Origin: Variovorax boronicumulans
Lineage (GTDB): Bacteria > Pseudomonadota > Gammaproteobacteria > Burkholderiales > Burkholderiaceae_C
Length of the DNA: 64,000 nt
Assembly: GCF_007677875.1 (NCBI RefSeq)
Contig: NZ_VEDO01000019.1
Coordinates: 1-64,000 of the forward strand
Direction: 5' to 3'
Shown here piece by piece: positions 9,341 through 18,406 of this stretch (its first letter is position 1; each line of letters starts with the position of its first letter). A program made the translations under genes and the position numbers. The notes below the pieces were generated by a model. The model searched no databases. It was not told where the DNA came from and was given only the letters and a program-made list of their open reading frames with translations.

Positions 9341-9969
9341 GCGTTGTCGTCCTTGGCCAGCCGCAGCATGCGTTCCACGTAGCGGGCGATGGTGTCGATC
9401 TCGAGGTTCACGGGCGAACCCTGGCGCAGGTCGCCGAGCGTGGTGTGCTCCACGGTATGGGGGATCAGGTTGATGCGGATGACGCAGCCGCCCGCCACAT
9501 CCTCGACCGCGTTGACCGTGAGGCTGACGCCCTGCACCGTGACCGACCCCTTGTAGGCCATGTAGCGGGCCAGTTCGGTCGGTGCCAGGATGTCCAGCGC
9601 CCAGCTCTCGCCGACCTGCTCGAAGCGCTGCACACGGCCCAGGCCGTCGACATGGCCGGAGACGATGTGGCCGCCGAGCCGATCGTGCGCGCGCAGCGCC
9701 TTCTCGAGGTTGACGCGACCGACATCGGCCAGGCCCGCGGTGCGGGCGAGCGATTCGGCAGAGATGTCGACCGTGAAGCGCAGTGCGGGGGCGTCCAGCG
9801 TTGTGACCGTCATGCACGCGCCGTTAAGCGCGATGCTGTCGCCCAGGCCCACGTCATCGAGGTAGCCGGCCGGGGTCTCGATGACGAGCCGCTTGCCGTA
9901 ACTGGAGGAGCTGCCGAGGTCGTGAACGGCGGCGATGCGCCCCACGCCGGTGATGATTCCCGTGAACAT
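9337..9969 (-). CDS. ribE: Riboflavin synthase alpha chain
   Basis: Last step of riboflavin synthesis: dismutates two 6,7-dimethyl-8-ribityllumazine molecules. The 210-residue protein shows the two tandem lumazine-binding barrels. The first starts at [12 protein letters not shown], and the second, from about residue 100, contains [12 protein letters not shown] and [15 protein letters not shown] longer frame exists, but MFTGII is the universal start of the family and was chosen. The stop overlaps the ribBA start (ATGA); ribD lies 46 bases upstream. The symbol ribE follows the E. coli naming (also called ribC). Confidence 0.95.
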   Translation of the reverse strand: MFTGIITGVGRIAAVHDLGSSSSYGKRLVIETPAGYLDDVGLGDSIALNGACMTVTTLDAPALRFTVDISAESLARTAGLADVGRVNLEKALRAHDRLGGHIVSGHVDGLGRVQRFEQVGESWALDILAPTELARYMAYKGSVTVQGVSLTVNAVEDVAGGCVIRINLIPHTVEHTTLGDLRQGSPVNLEIDTIARYVERMLRLAKDDNA

Positions 9970-10015
9970 AGCCGCGCATTTTCGCAGGCTTTGCACCTGC
10001 GCCGGGCGCGTGGGG

Positions 10016-11128
10016 TCAGAACCGGGCCCGGCCAGGCACGCCGGCGAGGATGCGCAGGTCCTTGCCGATGCGCTCTACGGTGCCCCATTCCAGCGCCTGG
10101 GCCTGGGCCAGGTCGTCCAGCGGCCCCAGGCGCGCCATGCCCATGCCCTGGCCTATGAGCTTGGGCGCGAGGTAGACCAGGAGCTCGTCCACCAGGCCCT
10201 CGCGCAGCAGTGAGCCGTTGAGCTGGGTGCCGGCCTCCACGTGGACTTCATTGACCTCGCGTGCGGCCAGGTCGCGCAGCAGGGCGGCCAGGTCGACCTT
10301 GGCGGCGGTCTGCGGTGTCGGCCCCGGCAGGTGGACGACCGTGGCGCCGCGCGCGTGCAGCGCGTCGGCCTTGGCGGCGTCGTCGCTGGCGGTGTAGATG
10401 AGCAGCTGGCGCTCGGGGCCGAACAGCCTGGCCGTCAGCGGCAGCTGCAGCCGGCTGTCGACCAGCACCAGGTGTGGCTGGCGCGTGCTGGGCACCAGGC
10501 GCACGTCGAGCAGGGGATCGTCTTGCAACACCGTGCCGATGCCGGTCAGCACGGCGCAGGCGCGCGCGCGCCAGGCATGGCCGTCGGTGCGGGCCGGCGT
10601 GTCGGTGATCCACTGGCTGCGGCCATCGTCCAGCGCCGTGCGGCCGTCCAGCGAGGCGGCGATCTTCATGCGCACCCAGGGCTGGCCGCGCAGCATGCGG
10701 CTGAAGAAGCCGATGTTGAGCGCGCGCGAGGCGGCACCGCCCGGCCCGCATTCGACCGCGACGCCGGCGGCGGCCAACCGTGCCAGGCCTTGGCCTGCCA
10801 CCTTGGGATTGGGATCCTCGCAGGCGGCGACAACGCGCGCGACCCCCGCGGCGATCAGCGCATCGCAGCAGGGCCCGGTGCGGCCGTGGTGGGCGCAGGG
10901 TTCCAGCGTGACCCAGGCGGTGGCGCCGACCACCGAGTGGCCCTGCGCCTGTGCATCGCGCAGCGCCATCACTTCGGCATGGGGTCCGCCCGCCCGCTGC
11001 GTGAAGCCGCGGCCCAGCACGCGGCCCTGGGCGTCGCTGAGCACGCAGCCGACGCGCGGATTGGGATTGGACAGGGTCAGCGCCTGTTCGGCCAGCGCCA
11101 ATGCCTCGGACATCAAATCGGGGGTCAC
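10016..11128 (-). CDS. ribD: RibD, bifunctional pyrimidine deaminase/reductase
   Basis: Two early riboflavin steps in one 370-residue chain. The N-terminal cytidine-deaminase-like domain (about 1-150) has the zinc site His50 and Glu52 in GGPHAEVMAL, plus Cys78 and Cys87 in PCAHHGRTGPCC. The C-terminal half (about 150-365) is the NADPH-dependent reductase, with RMKIAASLDGRTA and HVEAGTQLNGSLL. It is the first gene of the rib-nusB-ybgC-tol run and starts only 22 bases after pilY1 ends on the same strand. The gap leaves no room for an FMN riboswitch. A second in-frame ATG at residue 6 is a possible start. Confidence 0.94.
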   Translation of the reverse strand: MTPDLMSEALALAEQALTLSNPNPRVGCVLSDAQGRVLGRGFTQRAGGPHAEVMALRDAQAQGHSVVGATAWVTLEPCAHHGRTGPCCDALIAAGVARVVAACEDPNPKVAGQGLARLAAAGVAVECGPGGAASRALNIGFFSRMLRGQPWVRMKIAASLDGRTALDDGRSQWITDTPARTDGHAWRARACAVLTGIGTVLQDDPLLDVRLVPSTRQPHLVLVDSRLQLPLTARLFGPERQLLIYTASDDAAKADALHARGATVVHLPGPTPQTAAKVDLAALLRDLAAREVNEVHVEAGTQLNGSLLREGLVDELLVYLAPKLIGQGMGMARLGPLDDLAQAQALEWGTVERIGKDLRILAGVPGRARF

Positions 11129-11150
11129 CCCGCGGATTGTCGTGGATGCT

Positions 11151-12896
11151 TCAGGGCTGCTCGCGCCAGCCGGCCCGTGCGCCCGAGGTCGTGCCGGTGC
11201 GCAGCACCAGTTGTTGGCCGGAAGCGGAGCGCAACAGGGCGTCGCGGTGGCCGGGGCGTCGCGACAGCCAGGCCGGCCCGGCCGGCGCGCTGGCCATGGC
11301 CAGCGGCTGCGCCTGCAGAGCGGTGTCGTCCAGCACGAAGGGTTGCTGGGCCGGCGGCAGGCCGGTCAACAGGTTCAACACCGACAACCAGGTGCGCCCG
11401 GCGTTCCGTGGCTCCGTGCCGCCGAAGGGCGCCACACTGCGCACCAGCAGCTTGTAGCCTTCGAAGAGTTGCGGGTTGTGCAGCACGCGCTGGCCGGGAT
11501 ACGGTAGATCGATCCACCATCCGCGCGACCGTACGGCGCCTTGGGGCTCGGTGAGGCGCTGGACGCGGTGGTACGCCGTGCCTTGCGCGGAACCGGCCTC
11601 GCCGTAGGCCAATGCGCTTAGCGTGTCGGGGCGCCGGCAGCCGGCTTCGTCGGGCTGCAGCGGATCGGACGGGCCGAGATCGTGCACGCCGTACAGCGAT
11701 TGTGTGTCGGTGCTGGCGCTGTCCTGGTCCAGCAGGTGGCGGCCGGTGCCGAATGCCAGCATCCATCCACCCCGGGGATGCGGCTGTGCGTAGGGCGCCG
11801 TGGTGATGGGCTGGCGGCGGCCTTGCGCATCGCAAGCGGTGAAGACGCGGCTGGCGCGCCAGCTGCTTTCGGCACCGCCCAGGTCGAAGCGCCACAACTG
11901 CCCTTGCAGATCGCCCGCATAGGCCAGGTCCACGCGGCCATCGCCGTCGGTGTCAAGCAGTCGGGGCATGGCGAGGCCGTTGTTGCCCGCATAGGCGCAT
12001 GGTGCATCCGCCATGCAGGGCGACAGGCGCAGCAACTCGCGGGCCTGGTCGAGGTACTGCACGAGCAGGGCTGGTCGGCCCGCGCTGCTGAAGTAGCCGT
12101 TGCCCATCACGAGTGCCCACCGGCCGTTGGCCATCTGCACGATGTGGCGCGCGCGGTTCGCGTTCGCGTCGTCGAGCACCGGTGGTGCGTGCAGCTGACC
12201 GGTGTCGGCATCGGTGCCACCGGTGGTGTCGGCGACGACGAGATCGGCCTCGCTGGCCGAGGCGAAGCGGTCGGGCGCGCCCACGTCGAGCACCAGGAAG
12301 CCCCGCCCACCCGCGCCGAGACCTGCCACGAGCAGGCTGCGCGGTGCGGCCTGCGTGCCCAGAGGAACTTCGCCACCGAACAGCGGGCCGTCGACAGCCG
12401 CCGCACCCACCCGGCGCTGCAGCCCGCGTGGCACGTAGGCCAGCAGCTCGCTGCCATCGTCGGCAGCGAACCCGTGCAGCATGCCGTCGGTAGCGCCAGC
12501 GTAGACCATGGCAGGGCGTGCCTGCGCGCCGCCACGTCCCGCGACGAACCAGAGGTTGGCGTTGCGTACCGCACCCAGGGGCACATTGCCATATTGCGCG
12601 GCCAGTGCGGTCCAGGCGACGCTGCGGCGCTCCACGCCCGCGCTGGCCAGGACGCGCGATGCGGCGCTGAGGGCTTGCAGCTGGTTGGCAGCGCTCCAGC
12701 GCGGATGGCTGGCCGCAGGGCTGTCGAAGGCTTGCACGTCGCCGCCGGCGCCGTCGTACCAGCCGACGAAGAGTTGCTGGCTCTGCGTCGGGCTGCCCGA
12801 GGCGGTGACGACCGTGCTGGGCTGCGGCTCGGCGATGGCGTTGACCGTGAAGGCGGCCAGCAAGACGGTGCACGCCCGCAAAAGCAGCGCTTTCAT
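11151..12896 (-). CDS. pilY1: Short PilY1-like type IV pilus assembly/adhesin protein
   Basis: The 581-residue protein has a signal peptide (first 21 residues, ending near AFTVNAIA) and sequence typical of the C-terminal beta-propeller of PilY1: MVYAGATDGMLHGF, YVPRGLQ, HAPPVLDDAN, WALVMGNGYFSSAG and WMLAFGTGRHL. A calcium-site-like DTDGDGRVD loop lies near residue 315, followed by YAGDLQGQLWRFDL. Full-length PilY1 is usually over 1,000 residues with an N-terminal von Willebrand-like half; that half is missing here, while the signal peptide is intact, so this is a short form rather than a broken gene. The ATG overlaps the pilX stop (ATGA). The role would be pilus assembly or adhesion at the tip. 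Confidence 0.85.
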   Translation of the reverse strand: MKALLLRACTVLLAAFTVNAIAEPQPSTVVTASGSPTQSQQLFVGWYDGAGGDVQAFDSPAASHPRWSAANQLQALSAASRVLASAGVERRSVAWTALAAQYGNVPLGAVRNANLWFVAGRGGAQARPAMVYAGATDGMLHGFAADDGSELLAYVPRGLQRRVGAAAVDGPLFGGEVPLGTQAAPRSLLVAGLGAGGRGFLVLDVGAPDRFASASEADLVVADTTGGTDADTGQLHAPPVLDDANANRARHIVQMANGRWALVMGNGYFSSAGRPALLVQYLDQARELLRLSPCMADAPCAYAGNNGLAMPRLLDTDGDGRVDLAYAGDLQGQLWRFDLGGAESSWRASRVFTACDAQGRRQPITTAPYAQPHPRGGWMLAFGTGRHLLDQDSASTDTQSLYGVHDLGPSDPLQPDEAGCRRPDTLSALAYGEAGSAQGTAYHRVQRLTEPQGAVRSRGWWIDLPYPGQRVLHNPQLFEGYKLLVRSVAPFGGTEPRNAGRTWLSVLNLLTGLPPAQQPFVLDDTALQAQPLAMASAPAGPAWLSRRPGHRDALLRSASGQQLVLRTGTTSGARAGWREQP

Positions 12897-13582
12897 TGCA
12901 GCTGGCTCCTGGGATAGGGCACGAACAGGCTTTTGAGCACGACCTGCGTGCCAGGCTTGCGGCCTTCTGCCCGTGCGGTGATGCGGTAGATGAAGGGGCG
13001 TGCCGAATCGGGCACGGCGTGCCGCAGGCTGGCGGGCACGTTGGCTTCGCTGCGGAACAGGAATATCTCGACCCAATACCAGCCGCGCGCGCCGGATGGC
13101 GGCGTGGCGCCATCGCTGCCCGCAGTGAACTGCCCCAGGTGAGCACCAAGCGCTGGCGGCAGCGCACCGGTGTCGGCCAAGGCCTGCAAGCTGCTGGGCG
13201 CGCAGATGCCATCGCGGCAGGGTACGGCTGCGCCGACCTGGAGCAGGGCGCGCACCTCGTCGAACTCTTCGGTGTCCTGCGGAAAGTAGGGGGCCGTGGC
13301 GACCGATGTCGTGCCGCGTTCCCGGCAGCCGACGAAGCCGCTTGCCGTGCGCTGCGGCTCCGCAAGGCTGGGGCGGCAGGGAGCATCGCCACGGAGGCCG
13401 AGGATGTCGGCCTCGGCGTCCAGCAGCAAGGCCTCGGCCAGCGCCTGTGCGCGCAGGCGGTCGGACTGGTGCCCGGCGACCATCTCGTGCAGCAACCCGG
13501 CGCGTGCGCTCGCCAGCACCGCCAGGCCAGCAAGCACCAGCGCCACCATCACGCTCAGCAGGGCAATGCCACGTTCTTGCAT
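12893..13582 (-). CDS. pilX: PilX-like minor pilin
   Basis: Minor pilin of 229 residues. The N terminus MQERGIALLSVMVALVLAG is a type IV prepilin leader, with cleavage expected after Gly5. The mature position 5 is serine rather than glutamate, as is usual for PilX proteins. The rest is a soluble domain of low similarity with scattered cysteines. Position between pilW and pilY1, with an ATGA overlap to pilY1, supports the call more than the sequence does. The long upstream extension of the frame runs through pilW in a different register and was discarded. Confidence 0.78.
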   Translation of the reverse strand: MQERGIALLSVMVALVLAGLAVLASARAGLLHEMVAGHQSDRLRAQALAEALLLDAEADILGLRGDAPCRPSLAEPQRTASGFVGCRERGTTSVATAPYFPQDTEEFDEVRALLQVGAAVPCRDGICAPSSLQALADTGALPPALGAHLGQFTAGSDGATPPSGARGWYWVEIFLFRSEANVPASLRHAVPDSARPFIYRITARAEGRKPGTQVVLKSLFVPYPRSQLQ

Positions 13583-13589
13583 GTTGACC

Positions 13590-14357
13590 TCACTGGCCGG
13601 TGGACTGGATGTTGCGCAGGTGGAACGTGGCGTAAGCCACGCGGCGCAGTCGACCATCTGCAGCCTGGTCCGTGCCCTGGCAGTTGCGCACGCCGGAGGC
13701 CTGTGGATGGTGGCCTTCGCTGCGCAGTTGCAGGCAGACCTGGACGGCAGACACATCGGCCCACCGATCGGCCACGCCATTGGCATCGACGAACTGGAAC
13801 TGGTCGCCGCCCGAGCTGGTCGAGCGGATTCCGTAGACCACCTGGAAATCCTCCACGCCATCCACGATGACCTGGCTGCCGCTGGCGACTTGCGCACCCA
13901 GGCAGCGCAGGCTGCCGTTGGCCACGAAGAAGCGGCTGTCCATACGGATGCCTTGCGTTGCAGCGTCCGGGCGGTTGCCGAGGCAGTCGTGCGCCTCGCC
14001 GTCGTCTTGGTAACTCGCGCTCAAGGTGTCGGGCTTGCGTGGGCCACCGTCTTCGCCCTGCACCGGATAGCCGCTCGTCGCATAACCCTCGAATGCGGTG
14101 CTGAAGCGCACGCTGCCGTCGGTGTTCTGCACGAGTTCGACGGCGCCGGACTGGCGCAGTTGCAGTCCGATGGTGCGCAGCGCGGTGTCCGCCCGCTGCT
14201 GCAGCTGGAGCGCGTCGCCATGGATGGTGGCGCTGGTCTGCACGAACGCCAGCGTTCCCATCGCTGTCAGCACGACGCCCATGCCCACCGCGAGCGCCAC
14301 GATGAGTTCAAGCAGCATGCGGCCGCTTTGTCGATCAGAATGGGACATAAGTGACAT
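13590..14357 (-). CDS. pilW: PilW-like minor pilin
   Basis: Minor pilin of about 255 residues. The prepilin signature is SGRMLLELIVALAVGMG: cleavage after Gly, a glutamate at mature position 5 and a hydrophobic helix. The C-terminal part has the PilW features VQVCLQLRSEG and RRVAYATFHLRN near the end. Two starts are possible (14357 or 14348, MSLMSHSD or MSHSD); both lie upstream of the pilV stop, so the genes overlap by 14-23 bases. It probably acts in the priming complex at the pilus base or tip. Confidence 0.8.
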   Translation of the reverse strand: MSLMSHSDRQSGRMLLELIVALAVGMGVVLTAMGTLAFVQTSATIHGDALQLQQRADTALRTIGLQLRQSGAVELVQNTDGSVRFSTAFEGYATSGYPVQGEDGGPRKPDTLSASYQDDGEAHDCLGNRPDAATQGIRMDSRFFVANGSLRCLGAQVASGSQVIVDGVEDFQVVYGIRSTSSGGDQFQFVDANGVADRWADVSAVQVCLQLRSEGHHPQASGVRNCQGTDQAADGRLRRVAYATFHLRNIQSTGQ

Positions 14358-14829
14358 GGCAATCGCGCTGGGCCGGGCAATCGAAGCCTGTCGGTGGCGG
14401 CAGGGCGCTCGTACTGATCGAGCGCCAGGCGATGGCGATGCCCATCTGCCGACTGCTTCCTGCCAGGGCAAACACGTGGGCGTCGCTGCCGGGGAGCGCC
14501 TGCGCCAACGCATCGCGCCATGCGGACAAGTCGGCACGTGCCAGTGTGCTGCCCGGGCACGGCCTGCTGCGGCAGTCCGCCAACCCTGGGCGTTCGCCCC
14601 AAGCCAGCTGATAGTCGCCGCTTGCAGCTGCGGTGCGGTTGAAGAGCATGCGGTCTGCGAGATCCTCGGTCAGCAGAACCGCCATGCTGCGTGCGGCGCT
14701 GTCGCGGCCATCGGCCAGGTGACGCGCTTGGGTCCACGCGAGCGCACCGATGCCGGCCGACAGCACGAGCATGGCCACCAGCGATTCCAGCAAGGTGATG
14801 CCGGCCTGGCGTGTGGGATGGCTCAGCAT
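14335..14829 (-). CDS. pilV: PilV-like minor pilin
   Basis: Minor pilin of 164 residues. It has the canonical prepilin N terminus RQAGITLLESLVAMLVLS (cleavage after Gly, Glu at mature position 5). After the helix come RHLADGRDSAARSMAVLLTEDLADRM-type residues typical of PilV, and four cysteines (two in CRSRPC, then DCPAQRDC-like spacing near the C terminus) that could form disulfides. Its ATG lies inside the end of fimT (7-base overlap). Confidence 0.82.
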   Translation of the reverse strand: MLSHPTRQAGITLLESLVAMLVLSAGIGALAWTQARHLADGRDSAARSMAVLLTEDLADRMLFNRTAAASGDYQLAWGERPGLADCRSRPCPGSTLARADLSAWRDALAQALPGSDAHVFALAGSSRQMGIAIAWRSISTSALPPPTGFDCPAQRDCHVTYVPF

Positions 14830-15344
14830 GTCGTCGTCCCTGTGAGGGTGCGCACCCGTCCTGTGCGGTTGATGCACAAGATGGTGGTCAAGGGTGTGAC
14901 TTGCGCCGATGGAGCGACGATGAACTTGTGGGCGACGAGCACGGGCATGCCGCTGCGGCTGAACGCCATCGCTGGCCCGCCGCCCGCGTGCGTCAATCGC
15001 ACGCCAGGCGGCAGCACGAAGCTCTGCAGTGGCTGCGCTTCGGCCGTCTGCACATCCCACCCGCAATCCCAGTCGTGGAGGGTGGGCAGCCTTGCACCGC
15101 ATTCAGTGCGCCGTTGCAGCACGACGGGAGCGTTGCGCCGCACTGCCTCCCAGCGGGCCCATTGCATCGCGGCCGTCAGTTCGGTGCCCACCGTTGCGAC
15201 GCGCTGGCGCAGGAGCTGATCACGCCACGCGGGCCCTGACAGCGAAACCAAAACACCGGCGATTAACAGGCACACCATGGTTTCGACCAAGGTGAGGCCG
15301 GCAACTGCGCTGGATGCGCCTGAACGCGAACGGAAGAACCTCAT
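14823..15344 (-). CDS. fimT: FimT/GspH-family minor pseudopilin
   Basis: First gene of the minor-pilin operon, 173 residues. The prepilin signature is VAGLTLVETMVCLLIAGVL (cleavage after Gly, Glu at mature position 5), and the GspH/FimT domain follows with WARWEAVRRNAPVVL and a C-terminal disulfide pair candidate. The ATG at 15344 has GAGAGG five bases upstream; a GTG two codons earlier is too close to that site. Members of this family can bind DNA during natural transformation; whether this one does is not visible. Major pilin pilE is not in the cluster. Confidence 0.8.
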   Translation of the reverse strand: MRFFRSRSGASSAVAGLTLVETMVCLLIAGVLVSLSGPAWRDQLLRQRVATVGTELTAAMQWARWEAVRRNAPVVLQRRTECGARLPTLHDWDCGWDVQTAEAQPLQSFVLPPGVRLTHAGGGPAMAFSRSGMPVLVAHKFIVAPSAQVTPLTTILCINRTGRVRTLTGTTTC

Positions 15345-15405
15345 GACCACCTCTCAGTGCCAATGGCATGGAGGCAGTCTACGGATGCAATTGCTTACAA
15401 AGAAG

Positions 15406-15435
15406 ATGCAAAGTTCACGGCCGTGCGCTTTGCAT
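15406..15435. repeat. 30-base near-perfect palindrome between nrdR and the minor-pilin operon
   Basis: Outer arms ATGCAAAG (15406-15413) and CTTTGCAT (15428-15435) enclose a second perfect palindrome, CACGGCCGTG (15416-15425); 13 of 15 pairs match. It lies between the nrdR stop and the fimT start, both minus strand. No strong T-run follows on the minus strand, so it may be an operator for the pilus operon or a weak terminator of nrdR. A further small palindrome, GCAATTGC, is at 15387-15394. Confidence 0.5.
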
Positions 15436-15452
15436 ACGATCCGTGAATTTCT

Positions 15453-15902
15453 CTAGCGTTTGACTTCGTCGACCAGCGTCTTGAATTCTTCGATATCGGC
15501 GAAGCTGCGGTAGACGCTGGCGAAACGGACATAGGCGACCTTGTCGAGTTTCTTTAACTCGCGCATGACGAGTTCGCCGATGGACTGCGAAGGGATCTCG
15601 CGCACGCCCAGGTTCAGCAGTTTTTCCTCGACACGCTCGATGGCTGCGTCCATCTGCTCGGTGCTGACGGGTCGCTTGCGCAGCGCCAGCGCGAAAGACG
15701 AACGCAGCTTGGCTGGCGAATATTCGGTGCGCCGGCCATCCTTCTTGACCACCGCCGGAAAGCTGACTTCGGCGCGCTCGTAGGTCGTGAAGCGCTTATC
15801 GCACCCGGCGCAGCGTCGGCGGCGGCGGATGAAGTCGCCATCCTCCGAAACCCGGGTCTCGGCAACCTGGGTTTCGGCATGGCCGCAGAAGGGGCACCGC
15901 AC
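15453..15902 (-). CDS. nrdR: NrdR, ribonucleotide reductase transcriptional repressor
   Basis: Zinc-ribbon plus ATP-cone repressor of 149 residues that senses ATP/dATP and represses nrd genes. The zinc site is Cys3-x2-Cys6 and Cys31-x2-Cys34, followed by [10 protein letters not shown]. The ATP-cone spans about 49-139, with [14 protein letters not shown] and [11 protein letters not shown]. It lies 25 bases after glyA on the same strand, so the two are probably co-transcribed. No NrdR box was seen near it. Confidence 0.95.
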   Translation of the reverse strand: MRCPFCGHAETQVAETRVSEDGDFIRRRRRCAGCDKRFTTYERAEVSFPAVVKKDGRRTEYSPAKLRSSFALALRKRPVSTEQMDAAIERVEEKLLNLGVREIPSQSIGELVMRELKKLDKVAYVRFASVYRSFADIEEFKTLVDEVKR

Positions 15903-15927
15903 GGCGGACCTTCGCTTGGCCGCTGGT

Positions 15928-17172
15928 TCAGCGGTAGACCGGGAAGCGCTGCGTCAGTGCTGCGACCTTGGCACGCACCTGCGCCAGGTTGGCTTCGTCG
16001 CGCGGATTGTCCAGCACGTCGGCGATCAGGTGGGCGGTGGCATGGGCCTCGTCCATGCCGAAGCCGCGCGTGGTCATGGCCGGGGTGCCGACGCGTACGC
16101 CGCTCGTAACCATCGGCTTTTCCGGGTCGTTCGGGATGGCGTTCTTGTTGATGGTCATGTGGGCGGCGCCCAGCACGGCCTCGGCTTCCTTGCCGGTGAT
16201 GCCCTTGGCGCGCAGGTCGACCAGCATCACGTGGCTTTGCGTGCCGCCGCTGACGATGCGCAGGCCGCGCGATGTCAGGGTCTCGGCCACCACGCGCGCG
16301 TTGTCGAGCACGCGCTGCTGGTAGGACTTGAACTCGGGCGTCAGCGCTTCCTTGAAGGCCACGGCCTTGGCCGCGATCACGTGCATGAGCGGGCCGCCCT
16401 GCAGGCCGGGGAACACGGCGCTGTTGATGGCCTTCTCGTGCTCGGCCTTCATGAGGATGATGCCGCCGCGCGGGCCGCGCAGGCTCTTGTGCGTGGTGGA
16501 GGTCACCACGTCGGCATGCGGCACGGGGTTGGGGTATACACCCGCGGCCACGAGGCCGGCGTAATGCGCCATGTCGACCATGAAGATCGCGCCCACGTCG
16601 CGTGCCACCTTGGCAAAACGCGCGAAATCGATGTGCAGGCTGTAGGCCGAGGCGCCGGCGATGATCAGCTTCGGGCGGGTCTCGTGCGCACGGCGCTCCA
16701 TCGCGTCGTAGTCGATCTCTTCCTTGGCGTTCAGGCCGTAGCTGACCACGTTGAACCACTTGCCGCTCATGTTCAGCGCCATGCCATGGGTCAGGTGGCC
16801 GCCTTCGGCCAGGCTCATGCCCATGATGGTGTCGCCGGGCTTCAAGAAGGCCAGGAACACGGCCTGGTTGGCCGAGGCGCCGCAATGCGGCTGGACGTTG
16901 GCGGCGTCCGCGCCGAACAACTGCTTGACGCGGTCGATCGCCAGTTGCTCGGCCACGTCCACGTACTCGCAGCCACCGTAGTAGCGGCGTCCGGGGTAAC
17001 CCTCGGCGTACTTGTTGGTCAGTTGCGAGCCCTGCGCAGCCATGACGGCGGGCGAGGCATAGTTCTCACTGGCGATCAGCTCGATGTGGTCTTCCTGGCG
17101 GCGGTTCTCGGCCAAGATGGCGGCGTACAGCTCGGGGTCGGTTTGTTCGATCAGGATGTTGCGGTCGTACAT
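15928..17172 (-). CDS. glyA: Serine hydroxymethyltransferase
   Basis: PLP enzyme converting serine and tetrahydrofolate to glycine and methylene-THF, the main one-carbon source. The 414-residue protein matches the family end to end: [49 protein letters not shown], the PLP lysine in [15 protein letters not shown], and PFVTSGVR-like [16 protein letters not shown]. The ATG at 17172 has AGAGG/GAGGA upstream. The preceding 190 bases contain several hairpins and may regulate it. Confidence 0.97.
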   Translation of the reverse strand: MYDRNILIEQTDPELYAAILAENRRQEDHIELIASENYASPAVMAAQGSQLTNKYAEGYPGRRYYGGCEYVDVAEQLAIDRVKQLFGADAANVQPHCGASANQAVFLAFLKPGDTIMGMSLAEGGHLTHGMALNMSGKWFNVVSYGLNAKEEIDYDAMERRAHETRPKLIIAGASAYSLHIDFARFAKVARDVGAIFMVDMAHYAGLVAAGVYPNPVPHADVVTSTTHKSLRGPRGGIILMKAEHEKAINSAVFPGLQGGPLMHVIAAKAVAFKEALTPEFKSYQQRVLDNARVVAETLTSRGLRIVSGGTQSHVMLVDLRAKGITGKEAEAVLGAAHMTINKNAIPNDPEKPMVTSGVRVGTPAMTTRGFGMDEAHATAHLIADVLDNPRDEANLAQVRAKVAALTQRFPVYR

Positions 17173-17369
17173 GGCAGTCCTCAGAGGTATGGCCTTGTAT
17201 CAGTACAAGGGCTGCCCAGGCGAACGGCTGAACGCGAGGGATCACGAGGATCCTGCGGTACGCTTCCCAGTGGTTGTCGAGGAGCTTGTGAAAGTCCGGC
17301 GGTTCCACGTCAGCATGCGGTCTGCGCTTGACCGTTGCCTATCGCCAGTTGCGTACGGGCGCTAGTGTA
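17173..17369 (-). promoter_or_regulatory. Structured leader and putative promoter of glyA
   Basis: On the minus strand a TACACT -10-like element (17364-17369) would start a leader of about 185 bases. Three perfect hairpins are visible: CGGTC/GACCG (17318-17334), GGATC/GATCC (17239-17253) and CCTTGTA-TCAG-TACAAGG (17193-17210). The last one sits about 20 bases before the glyA ATG, close enough to influence ribosome access. No match to a named riboswitch class was recognised. Confidence 0.4.
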
Positions 17370-17396
17370 GCCGAGCCATGGGCCCGGCTGCCCGCA

Positions 17397-18239
17397 TCAG
17401 GAAGCGCTCTGGGACAGCGACAGCAGCGTGTCGTCGGCCTTGGTCTGTACCGGCTCTGCCTGCGGGTCCGCCGGAGCAGCCGCGGGAATCACGCGCGGCT
17501 CGGGCGGCGGCAGCGTGCGGCCGGTCGCCACCTGGAACAGCCGGGCATGTTCGGCCAGCACTTTGAGGGCGTAGTTCTGGCCCTGCTCGCCGAGGCCGTC
17601 GCCGACGTAATGCCGCAGGCCACCTTCGATGGAGCCGGCGCGTGCGATGCACTCCTGCAGCACCTTGACGCCGACCTTGAGGTTGGTGACCGGGTCGAAG
17701 GCCGCCAGCGCGCCGCCGAAGCGGTCGTATTTGGCGGTGTGCACGCGCGTCATCACCTGCATCAGGCCCTGGGCGCCCACCGTGCTTTGTGCAAAGGGGT
17801 TGAAGCCAGACTCGACCGCCATGATCGCCAGGATCAGCGTCGGGTCGAGCTTGGTCTGGCGACCCACCTCATAGGCTTCCGCCACCAGCGCGCCGAGCGG
17901 CTCGGGCGCGACGCGGTACTTCTTGCTGAGCCAGAACGCCACGGCGGCCTGTTGCTTGGGCAGTTCGGCTGGGTTGGTGGCGGTGGCGCGCTCGATCGCA
18001 CCGGGCTCGGACGGTTGCCAGGCAGCTTCGGTGGTCGAGATGTGGCGCTCCTGCAGCCAACCCATCAATTCCACTTCCGCCGACTGGCGCAGGTCAGGAC
18101 GGGCCAGTGCCGTCCCGGCGCAGACCACCACGACCAGGCCCAGCAGGGCGAAACCGTTGTGGGTGATCTCGAAGAACCCTTGGGCGACATCAGACGCGAA
18201 AGTCCTCAGCCCGTGCCCGATGTTCTGTAAAAGCTCCAT
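17397..18239 (-). CDS. Membrane-anchored lytic transglycosylase (SLT domain)
   Basis: Peptidoglycan-cleaving enzyme of 280 residues. There is a membrane helix near the N terminus (GFALLGLVVVVCAGTALA, about 28-45), so the rest is periplasmic. The SLT/lysozyme-like domain spans about 120-245: ILAIMAVESGFNPFAQS contains the catalytic glutamate, followed by GAQGLMQVMTRVH and NLKVGVKVLQECI. A proline- and alanine-rich tail ends the protein. The start was set at ATG 18239, preceded by AGAAGGAAGG; the frame is open farther up without conserved sequence. A strong promoter lies about 170 bases upstream. Confidence 0.86.
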   Translation of the reverse strand: MELLQNIGHGLRTFASDVAQGFFEITHNGFALLGLVVVVCAGTALARPDLRQSAEVELMGWLQERHISTTEAAWQPSEPGAIERATATNPAELPKQQAAVAFWLSKKYRVAPEPLGALVAEAYEVGRQTKLDPTLILAIMAVESGFNPFAQSTVGAQGLMQVMTRVHTAKYDRFGGALAAFDPVTNLKVGVKVLQECIARAGSIEGGLRHYVGDGLGEQGQNYALKVLAEHARLFQVATGRTLPPPEPRVIPAAAPADPQAEPVQTKADDTLLSLSQSAS

Positions 18240-18406
18240 AGCCTTCCTTCTCTCAGAAGCCCACCGCCGCAGCGCGAAGCTGTGGCGGAAGGCTTGTCGA
18301 TCGGATGGGGTCCATGTCCGGAATCGCGGGTGTCCTGCGGAAGGATGCGATTCATGGCCTAAAGGCACTACGGGAAAACCCCAGGGGCCCCTGTAGGGGC
18401 TGGCGG

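Noticed and set aside
9970-10015. FMN riboswitch in the riboflavin cluster
   Set aside because: The gaps upstream of ribD (22 bases) and ribE (46 bases) are far too short and no RFN-like pattern was seen.
17066-17308. 80-codon minus-strand frame overlapping the start of glyA
   Set aside because: It runs through the leader hairpins and into glyA in another frame; only the first half lacks a known gene and no domain is visible.
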